DNA of 64,000 bases from the NCBI GenBank assembly GCA_030762175.1, contig CM060835.1:86796001-86860000 (forward strand). The letters are read 5' to 3'. The position numbers and the translations under genes were made by a program. The first letter of the stretch is position 1, and every line of letters begins with the position of its first letter. The stretch is from Metallyticus violacea (lineage: Eukaryota > Arthropoda > Insecta > Mantodea > Metallyticidae). Positions 10,446-22,209 of the stretch are shown in pieces. Under the pieces are notes generated by a model. The model ran no database searches, had not been told where the DNA came from, and saw only the letters and a list, made by a program, of their open reading frames with translations.

Positions 10446-12050
10446 AAAAATTGGTCTTATGATTCTTTCACCACTGAGATAACACATATGAATCGTACAT
10501 AAAGACATGCTGTGCCATTGTATACTCACAAGGCGTAATACACTTTATATATATTGTCAAATTAAGAAACGACCACACAACACATACCCGAGAACAGTTA
10601 CGATATGACTGCAACAAGTAAGCAAGCAGGCTTGCTAGCCTTTCCATAGCTCAGCCAACAAACTTGCTTATAAGAAAAACCCCATGTTAAGGGGGAAAGC
10701 ATCCTAATCACACTGTATAACAGTACATACAAGCTAAGCATAACCCTCTCTTACATAAAATGCATTCTGTAGTGTACAATGCTGACAAAATGTATGTATG
10801 TATAGTAATCAGTAGTTCATCGCATTTTTGCCCCCACCCAAAAAAAAAAAAAATAATGAAGAGAAAAGACAGAATCTGATGATACACCAATCAGTATATA
10901 GCGTAACAGAAAATTTGGGTTCTACAGTATAGGTGATATAGACTCTAAATTTATTCACATCCTCACTTCATCATCTCCGAAGACCTTGTCTGTTAACAGG
11001 ATTTAAATGCTTAACAAGAAAAAGTTTGCAATTTGAATTGCACAGCATTGGTCCAGAAATTGATTTTCACTCAATACTTTTTTCACAGGATACTGACAAT
11101 AAACTGTACTGTTTTCATTAAACAAAAAAAGAAAAATAGCAGTTAAGTTTAGGAAAGATATACAGAATGAAAGTTCTAATACATGTGTATGACAGTGAAC
11201 CAAATTTACTTCAATTTTAATGGAAAAGAAATTATCTTTTCAACACACTTGAGTTGGCAAAAAAAATTGTGTGCATTAAAAATCATAAAACATTTTTATA
11301 CCCTGTCTACCAAAAGCTGATATGCAGTGTTAACAGTCATTGTATCCTGCTGCACTTATGCAGGATGGAATGACAGGGAAAAGGATGAGAAAACACACTA
11401 TCATTGGACATAAGCAGAGATGGAGAGAATAATGTTTCTTTATTAGTCCCATGTTGGCTACAGTGTATTATCATTATTAGAGCAGTTTTATGCATAAAGT
11501 GATTATTGCTTGGAAAGACTCTTATAGCTATTTTTTGATCATTTTATTCATTAATAACGTAAATAACAGGCTAAATTATGTGGATATATTTTTAATTAAT
11601 TACAAAGGAGGAACAACTTTTGTGCTATGATCAACAACCACATGCATTTGTTGACAGTGGATAGAGTAAAGAATTTTGGCTTCAAACATTGAAGATGGTA
11701 CACTCCCAATAGATATATTGTTTATATGATAAAAATTATGTTTTCTGACATGAATGTAATAGCTTGTATTAAATGGAGTTATGTACATGAACTTAAAAAG
11801 TCCGTTTGGGAAAACATCATCATTAAAAGCATGAAATAGCATTCAGCATCTTATGAATAAACTTTTGATATGTTGTCAGAATGAGATACATCATCAGCAT
11901 TAGCTTTATAGGGCAGAGGAGAAAAAAAGGAGAAAAAAAAACTAGGATCTGAAGTCTATAATATAGATACTGTACTTACGAAGCTGTTGACAATGGAATG
12001 GTAAAATATCCTAAACTTAGGTATTCATTTTTTTGCACTAAACTCCACTT
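10446..12050. other. Intronic sequence, nothing recognised
   Basis: AT-rich with simple A tracts (for example near 10,840). No open frame with protein-like composition was found. Confidence 0.4.
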
Positions 12051-12059
12051 ACTTACATA

Positions 12060-12840
12060 AAAGTAAGACGTGTTTTGGGAGAATCTCTCCCATCTTAGTT
12101 GCTCACCGAACTGCCGTTACTTGAAACAATGGCTGGACACCCGGATGTTTCTCTGGTGGCCTCTGTTGGTTGAAGTAAGAAATTCCCGAGTTCATCCATA
12201 GGAGGAAACTAGGTTTTCATTAGGTTTTGTATATTTTTTAATATTAAAATTTTTTCCCAAGTGGATAACTCCAATGGGTTGTGAATAAGTTTCAGCAGTT
12301 TAATTTCTGGTTTTATTTCATGGTTTTTGGTCCAAAAGGGAGCTGCCACTGCTGATTTATCCACCTGCTTAAACTGAACATTCCTAAAATGTTCTTTCTT
12401 CTGAATTCCAAATTTCTCTTTGTTTTTCCTATGTAGCTCTGCTCACAATCTGCACATTTTATTTCATAAATTCCTGATTTCTGATCTGTTGATGTGGAGT
12501 CTTTACTGTGCAACCTAATAAATTCTTGATGTTGTATCTGTTCTTTGGGGCTAACATTATCCCATGTTCTTTGAAAATTTTCTTGAACTTGTGGTAAATT
12601 GGATGGTAGGTGACACTTTTCAATTTGTATTCTTCTTTTGTGTTTTTCAGTGTGGGAACTTCTTTTATCCCTTTTTGTCTTTTAAATTTATTGATAATTT
12701 TATCACTTTGTCTTTGTTGAAACCATTGATTATAGGAGTCTTTATTATTTGTTTGTATTTTATTTTGTACTCTGCTTCTGTGAGTGGAATATTCATCAAT
12801 CTGTGTGCCAAACTGTGAAATACTGCATACTTATGTTGAA
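12060..12840 (-). mobile_element. PLE fragment (PLE5), endonuclease end only
   Basis: The minus strand reads from the post-RT linker (12,840-12,560) into a GIY-YIG domain, KSGIYEIKCADCEQSYIGKTKRN (12,480-12,400), then a C-terminal tail. Several stops and shifts interrupt it. The RT is missing, so the copy is 5' truncated. It is in antisense to the LicD-type gene, in intron 1. The tail contains the stem-loop motif described at 12,078-12,102. Confidence 0.85.
12078..12102 (-). ncRNA. Hammerhead-like stem-loop in PLE5 tail
   Basis: On the minus strand CTAAGAT is followed by a 6-bp stem GGGAGA/TCTCCC with loop GAT, then AAAAC. The layout matches that in three other PLEs here (core, stem, [G]AAAC), but the CTGANGA core is degraded and the G before AAA is lost. 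Confidence 0.35.
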
Positions 12841-13638
12841 TGGGGCTATAACTCTCATTTTTTATTTTTTAAAAAAGAGTAGCAAAATATAATATAGATT
12901 TAGGCTTGTATCCTATACTTCAAATTATATCTTTATCTAATTTATATAAAAATATTTATAATAAAACTTAAAAATAATTATTCTGCAGTTAGTTATATAT
13001 GAAAATTCAGAAAAATATAATGTTAAATATTAAATAATCAAAAGACAAAAAGACAGCACGAAATGGAAATTTAATATTACTTCATAATGTGTTTTGTTAT
13101 CCACAAATTCTACATTCTGCTTCAAATTCATTTCTTCTTTTTCTAAAAGCAGAATATTTGCTGGCTAGGACATCATTAACATACATTGCCATTTTGTGTT
13201 CTTGAATGCATGAATGGAATATCCAACTATTATTAAAATAAATCAAAACTGGGCTATTTTTCCATGTTTGGTTTAAATTAAATTGGAAACCAATGAGTCT
13301 GCTGGCTCAGCAGCCAGCACCATCAGAGAACCAACTGGCACACATGATCGAGGAAAAAATAGATAAGAACACTTCCACATGTACATGAAAGCAGAATGGG
13401 CAAACTGTGAGAATGAAGAAAAGAAATTTAATCCGCTTCCATCTCTCAGTACTAGCTATCTATGAGCAAAGAGTATTCCCTTGATATTGCTGCTACCTAA
13501 AGGCAAATTACTTAAAAAAAAAAAAAATCAAAATAGATCAATTTTGGCACACAAGTTACAAAAAGTAATAAAAGTATCTATTTGATTTTTAAGAAATCTG
13601 CGGACAAAAATATAAAAGAAGGACATGTCTGGGCAAAG
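12841..13638. other. Intronic sequence, nothing recognised
   Basis: AT-rich part of LicD-type intron 1 with no coding or repeat signature that I could link to another locus. Confidence 0.4.
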
Positions 13639-13740
13639 GAGGACGTCTGCAGCCTATTTTATAAAATTTGACAATTGTAACAATTTGGCAAATTTATCGA
13701 TATAATGTGACAATTAGTTGTTTCGTATAACTTACAAATA

Positions 13741-14897
13741 CCAACGATGCCAAAAAAATGTATACACACTTCCACAGTAGGTATCTATTTAATATATTTC
13801 AAAGTTGGACCGAAAAACAACAGTAATGTGTAGTGTGATGTTCTGTAAACAGATGTGACTCACATAACATTATGATAGTGTTGCTACATGACAAGTAAAT
13901 CAACAATGAACAAATGAAGCCAAGATTATCGTATGATGATTATAAACAAATGTGACTCACATTACGTTTGGTACAAAATGGAGCCAAGATTATCATTTGA
14001 ATAGCGTAAAGCAATTTTAAAGTAGTAACGAAAAACTGAGAATGTTGTTGAAGTTCAAATGCAATGGATATATGTGTACAGAACAGAACCCCCAATGCTA
14101 GTAACAATTGCACACATTCGAGACAAATTTGAGACTCTTGGTACCATATGCAGTGTTCACAAGGGCAGATCTGGGAGCACCGCCACGGGTGGCCGAGGTC
14201 GTTAAGGCATGGACTCGTGAGCGGGAGGTCTGCGGTTCGAATCCCGCCAGGACCGTCCTCCCTGACTGGGGTTTTTTCCAGGTTTTCCTCAGTCTTCATA
14301 ACTGGCAAATGCCGGGGAGGTACCTAAACTTAGGACTGGAACGCTTCCTTCCTTAAAAAAAAAAAAAAAAATCCTTTCCCAATATATCATTTCATTTCAT
14401 GTATCATCAGTGTCCACCGCCTGTGGTGCCTCAGTAGTAAAAACGGGCGTTAAACACTACTCAAAAAACAAAAAAAAGATCTGGGAGACTCACACAGCAA
14501 CAAGTCCCACGCACTGGATCCAAAGCACTGGATAGGACAAAGAGGTCTGATTGAGTTTTCACCGCATTATCTGGATCTAACTCCATTGGACTTTTACCAA
14601 TGGGGATCTCTTAAAGATGTTTATACCATAGAAAATCAGTTACACTTGCAGCACTTTGGGAAGAAATTGAAATGGCATGTGCTGCAATCGCTGAGGACTT
14701 TCGCATACATTGCTCAATCAGTAGCTCAACGTGTTCAGAAGTGTATGGATGCTGATGGTGGGTATTTTGAGCAACTCTAACTGTAAAATTTTAAGATGAT
14801 TAGTGCTCATAATTTTCTGTTTGTGTGAATCCAGTTTTGTTATGTTAAAAGTTTTTTCTTTGCTTGAAATGTGTATAAGTTTTTTTGGCACCCTCTG
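13741..14897 (+). mobile_element. Internally deleted mariner-like element interrupted by a SINE
   Basis: TA dinucleotides flank inverted ends (left CCAACGATGCCAAAAAAA, right TTTTTTTGGCACCCTCTG). Inside are the start of a transposase DNA-binding domain (TIAHIRDKFETLGTICSVHK, 14,100-14,165) and, after the SINE, the end of the transposase: HWIGQRGLIEFSPHYLDLTP LDFYQW, then CMDADGGYFEQL and a stop at 14,780. The middle of the transposase is absent, so the element is an internal-deletion derivative that could only have moved with help from another copy. It lies in LicD-type intron 1. Confidence 0.82.
14177..14476 (+). mobile_element. SINE-1, tRNA Ser/Leu-derived, full length
   Basis: The head CCACGGGTGGCCGAGGTCGT...TTAAGGC (A box) and GGTTCGAATCC (B box) is tRNA Ser/Leu-like. 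A body with CCTCAGTCTTCATAACTGGC follows, then a tail ending GGGCGTTAAACACTACTC and an A-rich run. It is bounded by an 11-bp target duplication AGATCTGGGAG (14,166-14,176 and 14,477-14,487). Other copies lie at 17,100-17,384, 41,717-42,003 and 55,417-55,510. It sits inside the mariner-like element, so it is younger than that element. Confidence 0.93.
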
Positions 14898-16509
14898 TAT
14901 ATGACAAATGAAGGGTATAAAATTGTAACATGTCACAAGGCAAATTGCTTTTTCATAAAGGTGACAATTATGTAAGAAAAATTGTCAAATAATGTGTTGC
15001 TATGTGTATGCTAGCCGTATACATTCGAGACTCTTTGCTGTTTCCCGATCATTAATATTTACTTTCTTTGCATCGATATAATAGTTTTAATAAATTGTTT
15101 TATATCATAATGTAAATTAAATTTGATGAGGTACATTGTATCTGATAACCTTTATATTACTGTTATTAGCACATTATTATCTGTAATAATCTATAATAAA
15201 AGAACAGCTTGCTGCATATTTTATAATGAACTAAAGAACATAAATAATTAGCAAAGGCAACAAGATTAGCTCAACTATGAACTAAATGTCAGAAAAGCTA
15301 CAGGAGCAATGAAGAAAACATGATAATCAATTCTTTCTCAAGTAAATTTTGAAAAAAAAAATATATATATATATTAAAAACTTATTGAAAGTTTATTATC
15401 TCACAGTCACTATTGTATATTGCATTAAGGCTAAAACCAAATCTCATAATGCTCATTACTGGCACAAATGTTATGACAGGTAAACATTCTCCTGTTGAAT
15501 TTTTTTGACAATTTTACATATATGTCAGTCTGTCACTATTGTGTGTGACAGTTTTATGTATCATAAAACAAATAAGTCAAAATATTTCTAACAAATTTTC
15601 CACTTTTATTTATAACACTAAACATTTTATGAAACAGAATATGATAAATATGTCATGACAATTTTGTAATTTTGTCATGCTTTATGAAATAGAAGCTTGT
15701 GAAGTTACTGAATTGTAAATCAATTGCCTATCATATGCCAAATTGTCAATTTTTATGAAACAGGTCCATGGCCACCCAATATCATTTTTTGGAATTAATT
15801 AAACTTAATTAACCAGAGGCTTCATGCTTTAAAATTCACTGTGTAGTGTGGCTATACTTCACAACTGAATATTAGCTCATATATATTCAAGGAAGATACC
15901 AATGAAGTAATAGTATTAAATAAACAGGGAACAGAACTTTGTCATCCAAAGACTGAAGGATCATCTTATGTAAAATATACCCATACCACTATTCCTGCAA
16001 AAGAATTAATTACAGTATATCTTTTGAGAAGTGTCATCAGCAGGCATTTTACAATAATGCAGGCATCATCAGCACCAGATCTCCCAATCTGTGAGTTGAG
16101 TTACTTAAAGAATGTTTACATCCAACAAACCTACAGCAAGTGAAAAGTGTATTTTCTCGAGAAATTTGAAATATTACAAGATATTGTCAGCAAAATACTG
16201 TACATAATGTTGCAAAAAGAATGGTTTTGTTTAACAATAAAAGACACATGCATTTGTAAACAAAACTCCATTTTTTGCTCAATAAAAGATATATTTTTGT
16301 TTTTGCTCTATCTTTAATTATATTTTTTATGCTGCTTTGAAGTTTAAAGTAAGTAGAATATTAATTCTTGCAAAGCATTTACATTGTGATTAGCATCTAA
16401 CATGATGCAACAACAGCTTAAATTGCAGCTCCACAGCTCTTACTATCTGCATAATGTCTCTAGAGTTAATAGCAAATATACTTACATATTTTCCCTATCA
16501 CTTTTGCAG
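14898..16509. other. Intronic sequence up to LicD exon 2
   Basis: AT-rich with TGACAA/TCATAAA motifs up to about 15,772, then featureless sequence ending in the polypyrimidine tract and acceptor (CTTTTGCAG, 16,501-16,509) of the next coding exon. Confidence 0.5.
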
Positions 16510-16792
16510 GACACACAAGGTACTAGTGGCACTTGGTCTAACTCACTTCTTGTGCTATGGGGCTTTATGGGGCCAAATCCGTATATCACGTTCACTGCCC
16601 TGGGAGGAAGATGTTGAGATGTGCTTGCTGAATGAAGAATTATCACGGTATGATGAAGTATTCTTGGTGCGAACATTTCGTAAGCATCACCTACAGCTAA
16701 CATACAATTCAGCAGAAGGACGCTATACAGTACAAGATCCTACATTACCTGGTGCAAGTGTTCAGCTGATCGTATTTGAAGAGGATCCTTTG
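16510..16792 (+). CDS. LicD/fukutin-family protein, exon 2 (catalytic core)
   Basis: Acceptor CTTTTGCAG|G and donor TTG|GTAATA bound 283 nt. The first base completes the codon begun in exon 1. The translation HKVLVALGLTHFLCYGALWG...SLPWEEDVEMCLLNEE is the signature of the LicD nucleotidyltransferase domain: a helix, then LCYGxLWG, then an acidic metal-binding motif after PW. Most family members have PWDDDxD; here it reads PWEEDVE, so two of the usual Asp positions are Glu. VFEEDPL closes the exon in phase 0. Biochemical activity cannot be inferred with certainty because the acidic motif is altered conservatively. Confidence 0.88.
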
Positions 16793-17099
16793 GTAATATA
16801 TTGCTTTTACTTGATATCAATTAGGTAATATTGAGAAATCTGCTAAAGAAAATGTTAAGTAATTCTTTGTAATACAAATAAATTTGTACAGTAAATTATT
16901 GTAAAGTAAAAAGTTGAAATTAAAGGCTAACAGGAAACTTTATGGTAATATAAAAAGAAAGCAGAATTACAAGCCTAGCATAAAAGGTATAGCCATTTTC
17001 AATAAAAATAAAAGATAATTGAGTAGCCAATTACTTGTGTAGAAAGTAATTCTTAACTCAATTGGATGCATTTTATGTATATTTATGTGTACAAACTTT

Positions 17100-17384
17100 G
17101 TTTTAATTAGTGTTTAACAACCATTTTTACTACTGAGGCACCACAGGTGGTGGACACTGATGATACATGAAATGAAATGGTTAATTGGGAAAGGATTTTT
17201 TTAAGGAAGGAAGCATTCCAGGCCTAAGTTTAGGGCAACTCCCCAGCATTTGCCATTTATGAGCAATGAGGAAAATCTGGTAAAAACCTCAGTCAGGGAG
17301 GATGGTCCTGGTGGGATTTGAAACCTAGACCTCCCCCTCATGAGTCCGCACCTTAATGATCTCAGCCACCTGTGGCAGTATTTT
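17100..17384 (-). mobile_element. SINE-1 copy in LicD-type intron 2
   Basis: Complement of the 14,177 copy: the tail TAGTGTTTAACAACCATTTT lies at the left and the degraded tRNA-like head (GGGATTTGAAACC for the B box) at the right, near 17,310-17,380. Roughly 80% similar, so it is older than the copy at 14,177. No clear target duplication. Confidence 0.88.
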
Positions 17385-18251
17385 ATGAAATGATGAAGAG
17401 GTATTTTAAATGTAGATCATGACAGATGTGTTAAGTAAGAACACAGTGGCAAGCTTATAATGAAAAGAAGGGGAAAGTTATGCAAATCAGAAGTTCTGTA
17501 CCTTTGGCTAAGAACAATATGCTAGGTTGTAGTTGTTAGTTATATAACTGAGAAAAAATTTATGTTGCCCTTCTGGATTTTAGTTTTGATATAAGCATTT
17601 TTGAGTGAACATTTCATTCATTGTCATCAAACAATCAATATTGAATGTACATATAATACATTTATATACAGTTACATGAATGATACTCAAAGAAAATAAA
17701 TTCTTGCCTCATAAAAATATTCTTTGTCAAGATTACATTTCATATTTATCTCAGTTTTATATAAATATATTTAAGGAAATGAACTGTCAACATTTAACTG
17801 GGTAATTGGGACCAACAGATATTGAATGCAGAACAGTCATAATCCTCTCTGTTTGTTCATTGTGCTATACTCTTTATATATTGTTTACATATGTAAGCTC
17901 TCAGTATTGTTATTAATTTTTTTTATAAATTACAGTTTCTATCATTTATGCTGAAATGTACCCCACTTAATATATTATAAGGTTAGCAGAGCTGCTAGCT
18001 ATACGCCATTTACTAATTAGTCTCATCATCCTGTAGCTTCTAGTCTGTTCATCATGTATGCAAGGGTCTGCAGCATACCTTAGGACTAATAACCAAAAAC
18101 TGTTAATTGTGTTATAAGCCAATTTTATAGAAATACCACTGATCACACACTTGAATAGTTAATTGAAAGTTTCTAAGAACAATTTATAACTTTGCTGGTT
18201 TTTATTCATTAAATATCAAATACCATGTGCTAATGTTGCTTCATGTTTTAG
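17385..18251. other. Remainder of LicD-type intron 2
   Basis: AT-rich, nothing recognised, ending in the acceptor TCATGTTTTAG (18,241-18,251). Confidence 0.5.
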
Positions 18252-18473
18252 ATTGGTATGTTGCGGCGAGTGGGTTGGATGCGACGGATGCTGCCACCTG
18301 ATTGTGAGGGCATGACATCACTGGAGTGTTTTCCCCCACGCCTTATCACTCCTCCACTTCCACTGAAGGAATTTGGAGGTTTTGTTTTGCCAGTGCCTCG
18401 TGAGGGCATTGAAATACAAAAATATCACTATCAGGATTCTTGGTGGAAGGAAATTCTTCCAAAGAATTGTTAA
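18252..18473 (+). CDS. LicD/fukutin-family protein, exon 3 (C-terminus)
   Basis: The phase 0 acceptor at 18,250-18,251 joins VFEEDPL to IGMLRRVGWMRRMLPPDCEG. The domain end follows: CFPPRLITPPLPLKEFGG, VPVPREGIEIQKYHY-like residues and DSWWKEILPKNC before the stop at 18,471. The motif in which VP.EG precedes a run of Y...WW is the standard C-terminal end of the LicD domain, so the protein is complete at this side. The three exons sum to 663 nt, or 220 residues plus stop. Confidence 0.88.
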   Translation: MGMLRRVGWMRRMLPPDCEGMTSLECFPPRLITPPLPLKEFGGFVLPVPREGIEIQKYHYQDSWWKEILPKNC

Positions 18474-18882
18474 TTCTGTCATGTTATTGCATTACCATCA
18501 GTATAAATGATTGTTAGTAGCAGGCCTACAGTTTGATTTATGGATAAGCTTATGCTGCAGTATACTACCAAAGAATACTCAAAAACTTATTATATATCAA
18601 TATATAATATCATTCAGAAAAATCAAACAGTTTGATCAAATGGAATTTTCCACAACATAACTGTAAAGTATTATGGAGTGAAGTGTTATAAAAATGTTGG
18701 TATGATTTCTATGTATGTTATAGCTTTAAAACTGGCAAGCTAGTTGGCATTAGAACTCACTCATTCTTTTTGTGCATTGTATGGTGCATATACTCAACTT
18801 TAAGTATTTTATACAGTTTTATTAATTTTTCATGAAATCACTAAAACAGAAGCATGAGCTGATTTTTTTTAACAAAAATAAA
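18474..18882 (+). terminator. LicD-type 3' UTR with poly(A) signal
   Basis: About 400 bp follow the stop, then AATAAA at 18,877-18,882. It is the first well-placed canonical signal downstream of the gene. Confidence 0.55.
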
Positions 18883-20844
18883 TTAACTTTTACTAACACA
18901 CACTTCTTATGCCAGTATTTTATTTGACTTTGGTTTTCTGATTTTTATGCTGTAGAACTATCACAGTTTGTTTTTCTTATATGTGCAAGCTATGAAAGAT
19001 CAGCTGCAATTAATAATGCAGATTACAATAGAGCCAGTCTCATAAGAGGAAAGCTCTGAAGTAATTCTTAATTTAATAGAGCTTAATCAAAATGGGACTT
19101 GTAGTATGTGAAACATGTTGTTCAAATGCTTTAGACATAGTAAAAGATTATGCAACTGGTTACACATATCCTTAAAAATGCACTCTTTAAATATCTGAAA
19201 TACGAAAATTCTTCATAATTACCATTTGTCATAATTATTTTAATGCCACATTTGCTAGATCCTAAATTTAAAAAAAAAATCCATGCTTGGCTTTTAGTAT
19301 CTTGTACATAGAAGATTTATCTTAACACTATATAGTATAATAATGATTACATCCTTTGGAAAAACTTCAAATAAATTGCTAGTATTGAAAACGTTGGATT
19401 GATGCAGGCTCTGGAACACACTATACCATGGACTTAAGATGATGGTACTATTTGCTCTCTTTAGCTATTATAATTATTACAAGCAATAACAAATGAGGTT
19501 TCTAGTCTGACAGAATCTGCAGATCTTAAATAAACCTTGTGAAGTCATTGTGACATATTATGAAGCTTTCATTTATCAACTTACTTTTCATATGCTGCTC
19601 TGTATTTACAAGCACTCCCTAAATATGCCCCAGTATAAACTTTTCAATGTCTATGTAAACAGTGGATAGTTATTATTTTATCATAGCTGTTTCTCTGGTA
19701 CTAGCACAAAATTTACAGTTTAAATGAAGTAATTGTGCCTTTTATTAGAGAATTTAAACTTGGTATTATGGGAGGTAATTGTCATAAATTAAATATAATT
19801 ATAAAATTATAAATTATGCATAATTGCATAATTTATGACAATTATGTCCTTTAGTAATGAATGTTTGCATTGCATTTTTGTATTTTTGTTTGATAGGTAA
19901 ACATAGTGCTTTAGTTATAAAACGTGTGAACTCAAATGGAGTTTTATGTTTCAGTTACTAGGTATATTACATCCAACAGCACCCATACTTCACCTCTGCT
20001 TCCACCCCTTTGTCATGTCCTAGAATGTTGCTTCTGAACCTGTTTTTTTGTCTGCTTCATGACAGCATACGTCTTCTTCTGCTCATTTGGCACTACAACC
20101 CATTTGGCCTTCTGCAGGAACCTCTGCTTCCTCTATCTCCATCTTACGACTTCATTGATAGAGGGCAGTATAGCAGGGGAGGCATGGTAGCATACATTCA
20201 ACTGTAAATGTAGTTAGAGAGTTTACTCTTAGAGCAGCTCATTTTTTGCGTAATATTATTAAATATGAATCAGCTTGTCTTGGGGAATGTGCAATTTATT
20301 CAGATCAATTGCCTCCTTTCAGAACTGTAATTCAAGATATTGTGCATAAATTTGAATATTTTGTTCCATGCAAAACAAAATACATGCAAAAAATATACCG
20401 TTCTAACAGAGGAAAAACTAGACAATACTGCCACAAATCTTAAACACTTACCAACAAATCACTCTTGAAATAAGCACAAGTGAAGGTTTTGAAAAGTAAA
20501 GAAACACATTAGAAATGAAAATCAAAAAGATTACAGTAGCCAAACTTAATGGTGTTTTCCCAATTTCATGCCTGTTTAGCCAAGGAAGGAACAACCATTA
20601 TCATCTTGTAAAGATGAGATTTTAGCATTTTAAGAAAGTTGAAGTAAGGATACTACATTTGCAGCTCATGTAGCAGGATTGACATGCAAAATATCATGCG
20701 AGCAGATAAGGTTTACAGCTAAAGCCTGAAAGTTTCCTAGTGGAGAAAGACTAAACTACATATTTCCTCTGGAATAGCTGGCTCTGATTGAGTTTTTGTA
20801 GGACATCTCAAGTCTCTTCTGTATTAGCTATAAACAAAACTTGT
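18883..20844. other. Intergenic, nothing recognised
   Basis: AT-rich. The slightly GC-richer piece at 19,980-20,170 and the open frame at 20,246-20,443 show no family signature or splice signals. Confidence 0.4.
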
Positions 20845-21132
20845 CTTATAACAAATTATTATTCAGCAAATCACTCAAATTTCACTAATTTTGTTCCACT
20901 TACTGGGACATATTTAAAAGGCTGTTGCCTTAATCTTCAGCATGTACTAATGTCTGCTTCCCAGCATGGTATTGTTGCTCTGTATTTTACGAACTTAGTA
21001 ATGAGGTTACTATTGTTTGTAAAATTCACAGAGCTACATCTTAATACCATGCTAAAGATTGAAACATGTTCAAGTAAGTAGAACAAAATTAGTGAAATTT
21101 GAGTGATTTCCTCAATAATAATTTGTTATATT
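20845..21132. mobile_element. MITE-like element with 55-bp inverted arms
   Basis: The left arm (20,847-20,902) contains AAATCACTCAAATTTCACTA and ATTTTGTTCCACTTA. The right arm (21,074-21,131) is its complement with few mismatches. The 170-bp middle has no coding potential. Related pieces lie at 62,130-62,205 (left arm plus some middle) and 7,935-8,030, so it is a dispersed family. Confidence 0.75.
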
Positions 21133-22055
21133 ATACCATATTTCACTGTAAAAATTCCTGCTATTCAAAAAACTTATCTTGTTTTAAAAATAGGTATTGA
21201 GCTCGTATTGTGCATTTGTTCAAGTTGCAGATGAAGAATGCAGCTGTTCAGTGATATTAAATGAGAAGTTTTTTTTGCAACTTCATGTGTATTCTCGTAA
21301 ACACAAGAATTAATTTAGTAGTAATATTATGAAATCCAAAAATCAGTAGGGTAGTGAGAAATAATGTATTGTAGATATTTAAGAAGATATTTCCATAAAT
21401 ATCTTAGCATTTCATATTATCATATTGCACCCAATAAGTATTATGTCTTTTGTGATATTTCATTCAAAAACTAGATATTGCAAAGAAAAAAAGATTTTGT
21501 TATATTATATTCAGTAATTATATAAATTAACTGCAATTACTTCACAGTAATTTATTAACTTGATCATCATTTTACTGCAGTTGCTTAAAGTTACTGGAGA
21601 AATTTCTTATCATAGAAGCTTGCTGAGTAGAGGTATACTGAAATGGCACACATTGCAAATTACTTTTTTTAAAGCAATTCCTATGTATCCATGACATGGA
21701 ACTTATTTTTTCAGGTGTCAGAGTGAAAGGATTTTTCATATTTTCTTTTATATTTTTACGTATAGCTTTTTAAGAGCCAAATGAGTTTTTGGTTCTAACA
21801 AGGTAAACTTAAAAAAATTGGGCCATATTTTTATATTAGCACTTTATTGGTTCAGAGAAAATGTCTCTTAACATAAAGTTAAACATTTTACTTTTATGAT
21901 CATTTCTGTTCATTATTGGTTCACTCTCCCAAAATTGTGTAGCATGGGGATACAAAATTTTTTCCATTCACATGTTTTTGTGTCATCGTATTCTGCGTAA
22001 AAAAATACTACCATTTTAATAGCTTCAAAGAATAAGTTCCAAAAATCCATGGGGT
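21133..22055. other. Nothing recognised
   Basis: AT-rich spacer. No ORF or repeat was identified. Confidence 0.4.
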
Positions 22056-22059
22056 TTTA

Positions 22060-22209
22060 TTAAACATGTGTGAAGAATAAAATGAAAACATTATTTAATC
22101 CAAATGTGATCTTGAGTTGATAACCCAGATCTAGCTTCATGATTTGAAAAGGACCATCCCGTCTTGAACTGGCAGAAACGTGGGTTTTTGCCCAAAAGTC
22201 AATAGGATG
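22060..22209 (-). CDS. Candidate terminal exon of an unidentified gene
   Basis: On the minus strand a strong polypyrimidine tract and acceptor (CTTTTCTCTTTTCTAGTTTTTTGCAG, split as tract plus AG at 22,210) open a 49-codon phase 0 frame. It begins HPIDFWAKTHVSASSRRDG and then PFQIMKLDLG, with a stop at 22,060. AATAAA overlaps the stop (22,056-22,061). I do not recognise the protein and have found no upstream exon. The internal sequence could also end earlier at a donor after LDLG. It may be a real short exon or a chance open frame. Confidence 0.3.
   Translation of the reverse strand, partial: HPIDFWAKTHVSASSRRDGPFQIMKLDLGYQLKITFGLNNVFILFFTHV

Larger units (their letters stand above)
13640..15772. 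repeat. Possible non-autonomous DNA element with inverted ends
   Basis: The left end CCTATTTTATAAAATTTGAC (about 13,656) and the complement of the right end, CCTGTTTCATAAAAATTGAC (about 15,770), are similar inverted sequences. Both are followed by CAATTTGGCA-like bases. Similar TCATAAA/TGACAA motifs recur inside (14,955-14,975; 15,540-15,700). The mariner-like element at 13,741-14,897 would then be a later insertion. No coding sequence and no clear target duplication were found, so this stays tentative. Confidence 0.35.

Noticed and set aside
14177..14250. tRNA gene (Ser/Leu-like A and B boxes)
   Set aside because: Acceptor stem and anticodon arm do not fold, the unit has a SINE body and target duplication, and diverged copies exist.
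20246..20443. 65-codon open frame
   Set aside because: No signature, splice signal or repeat relation.
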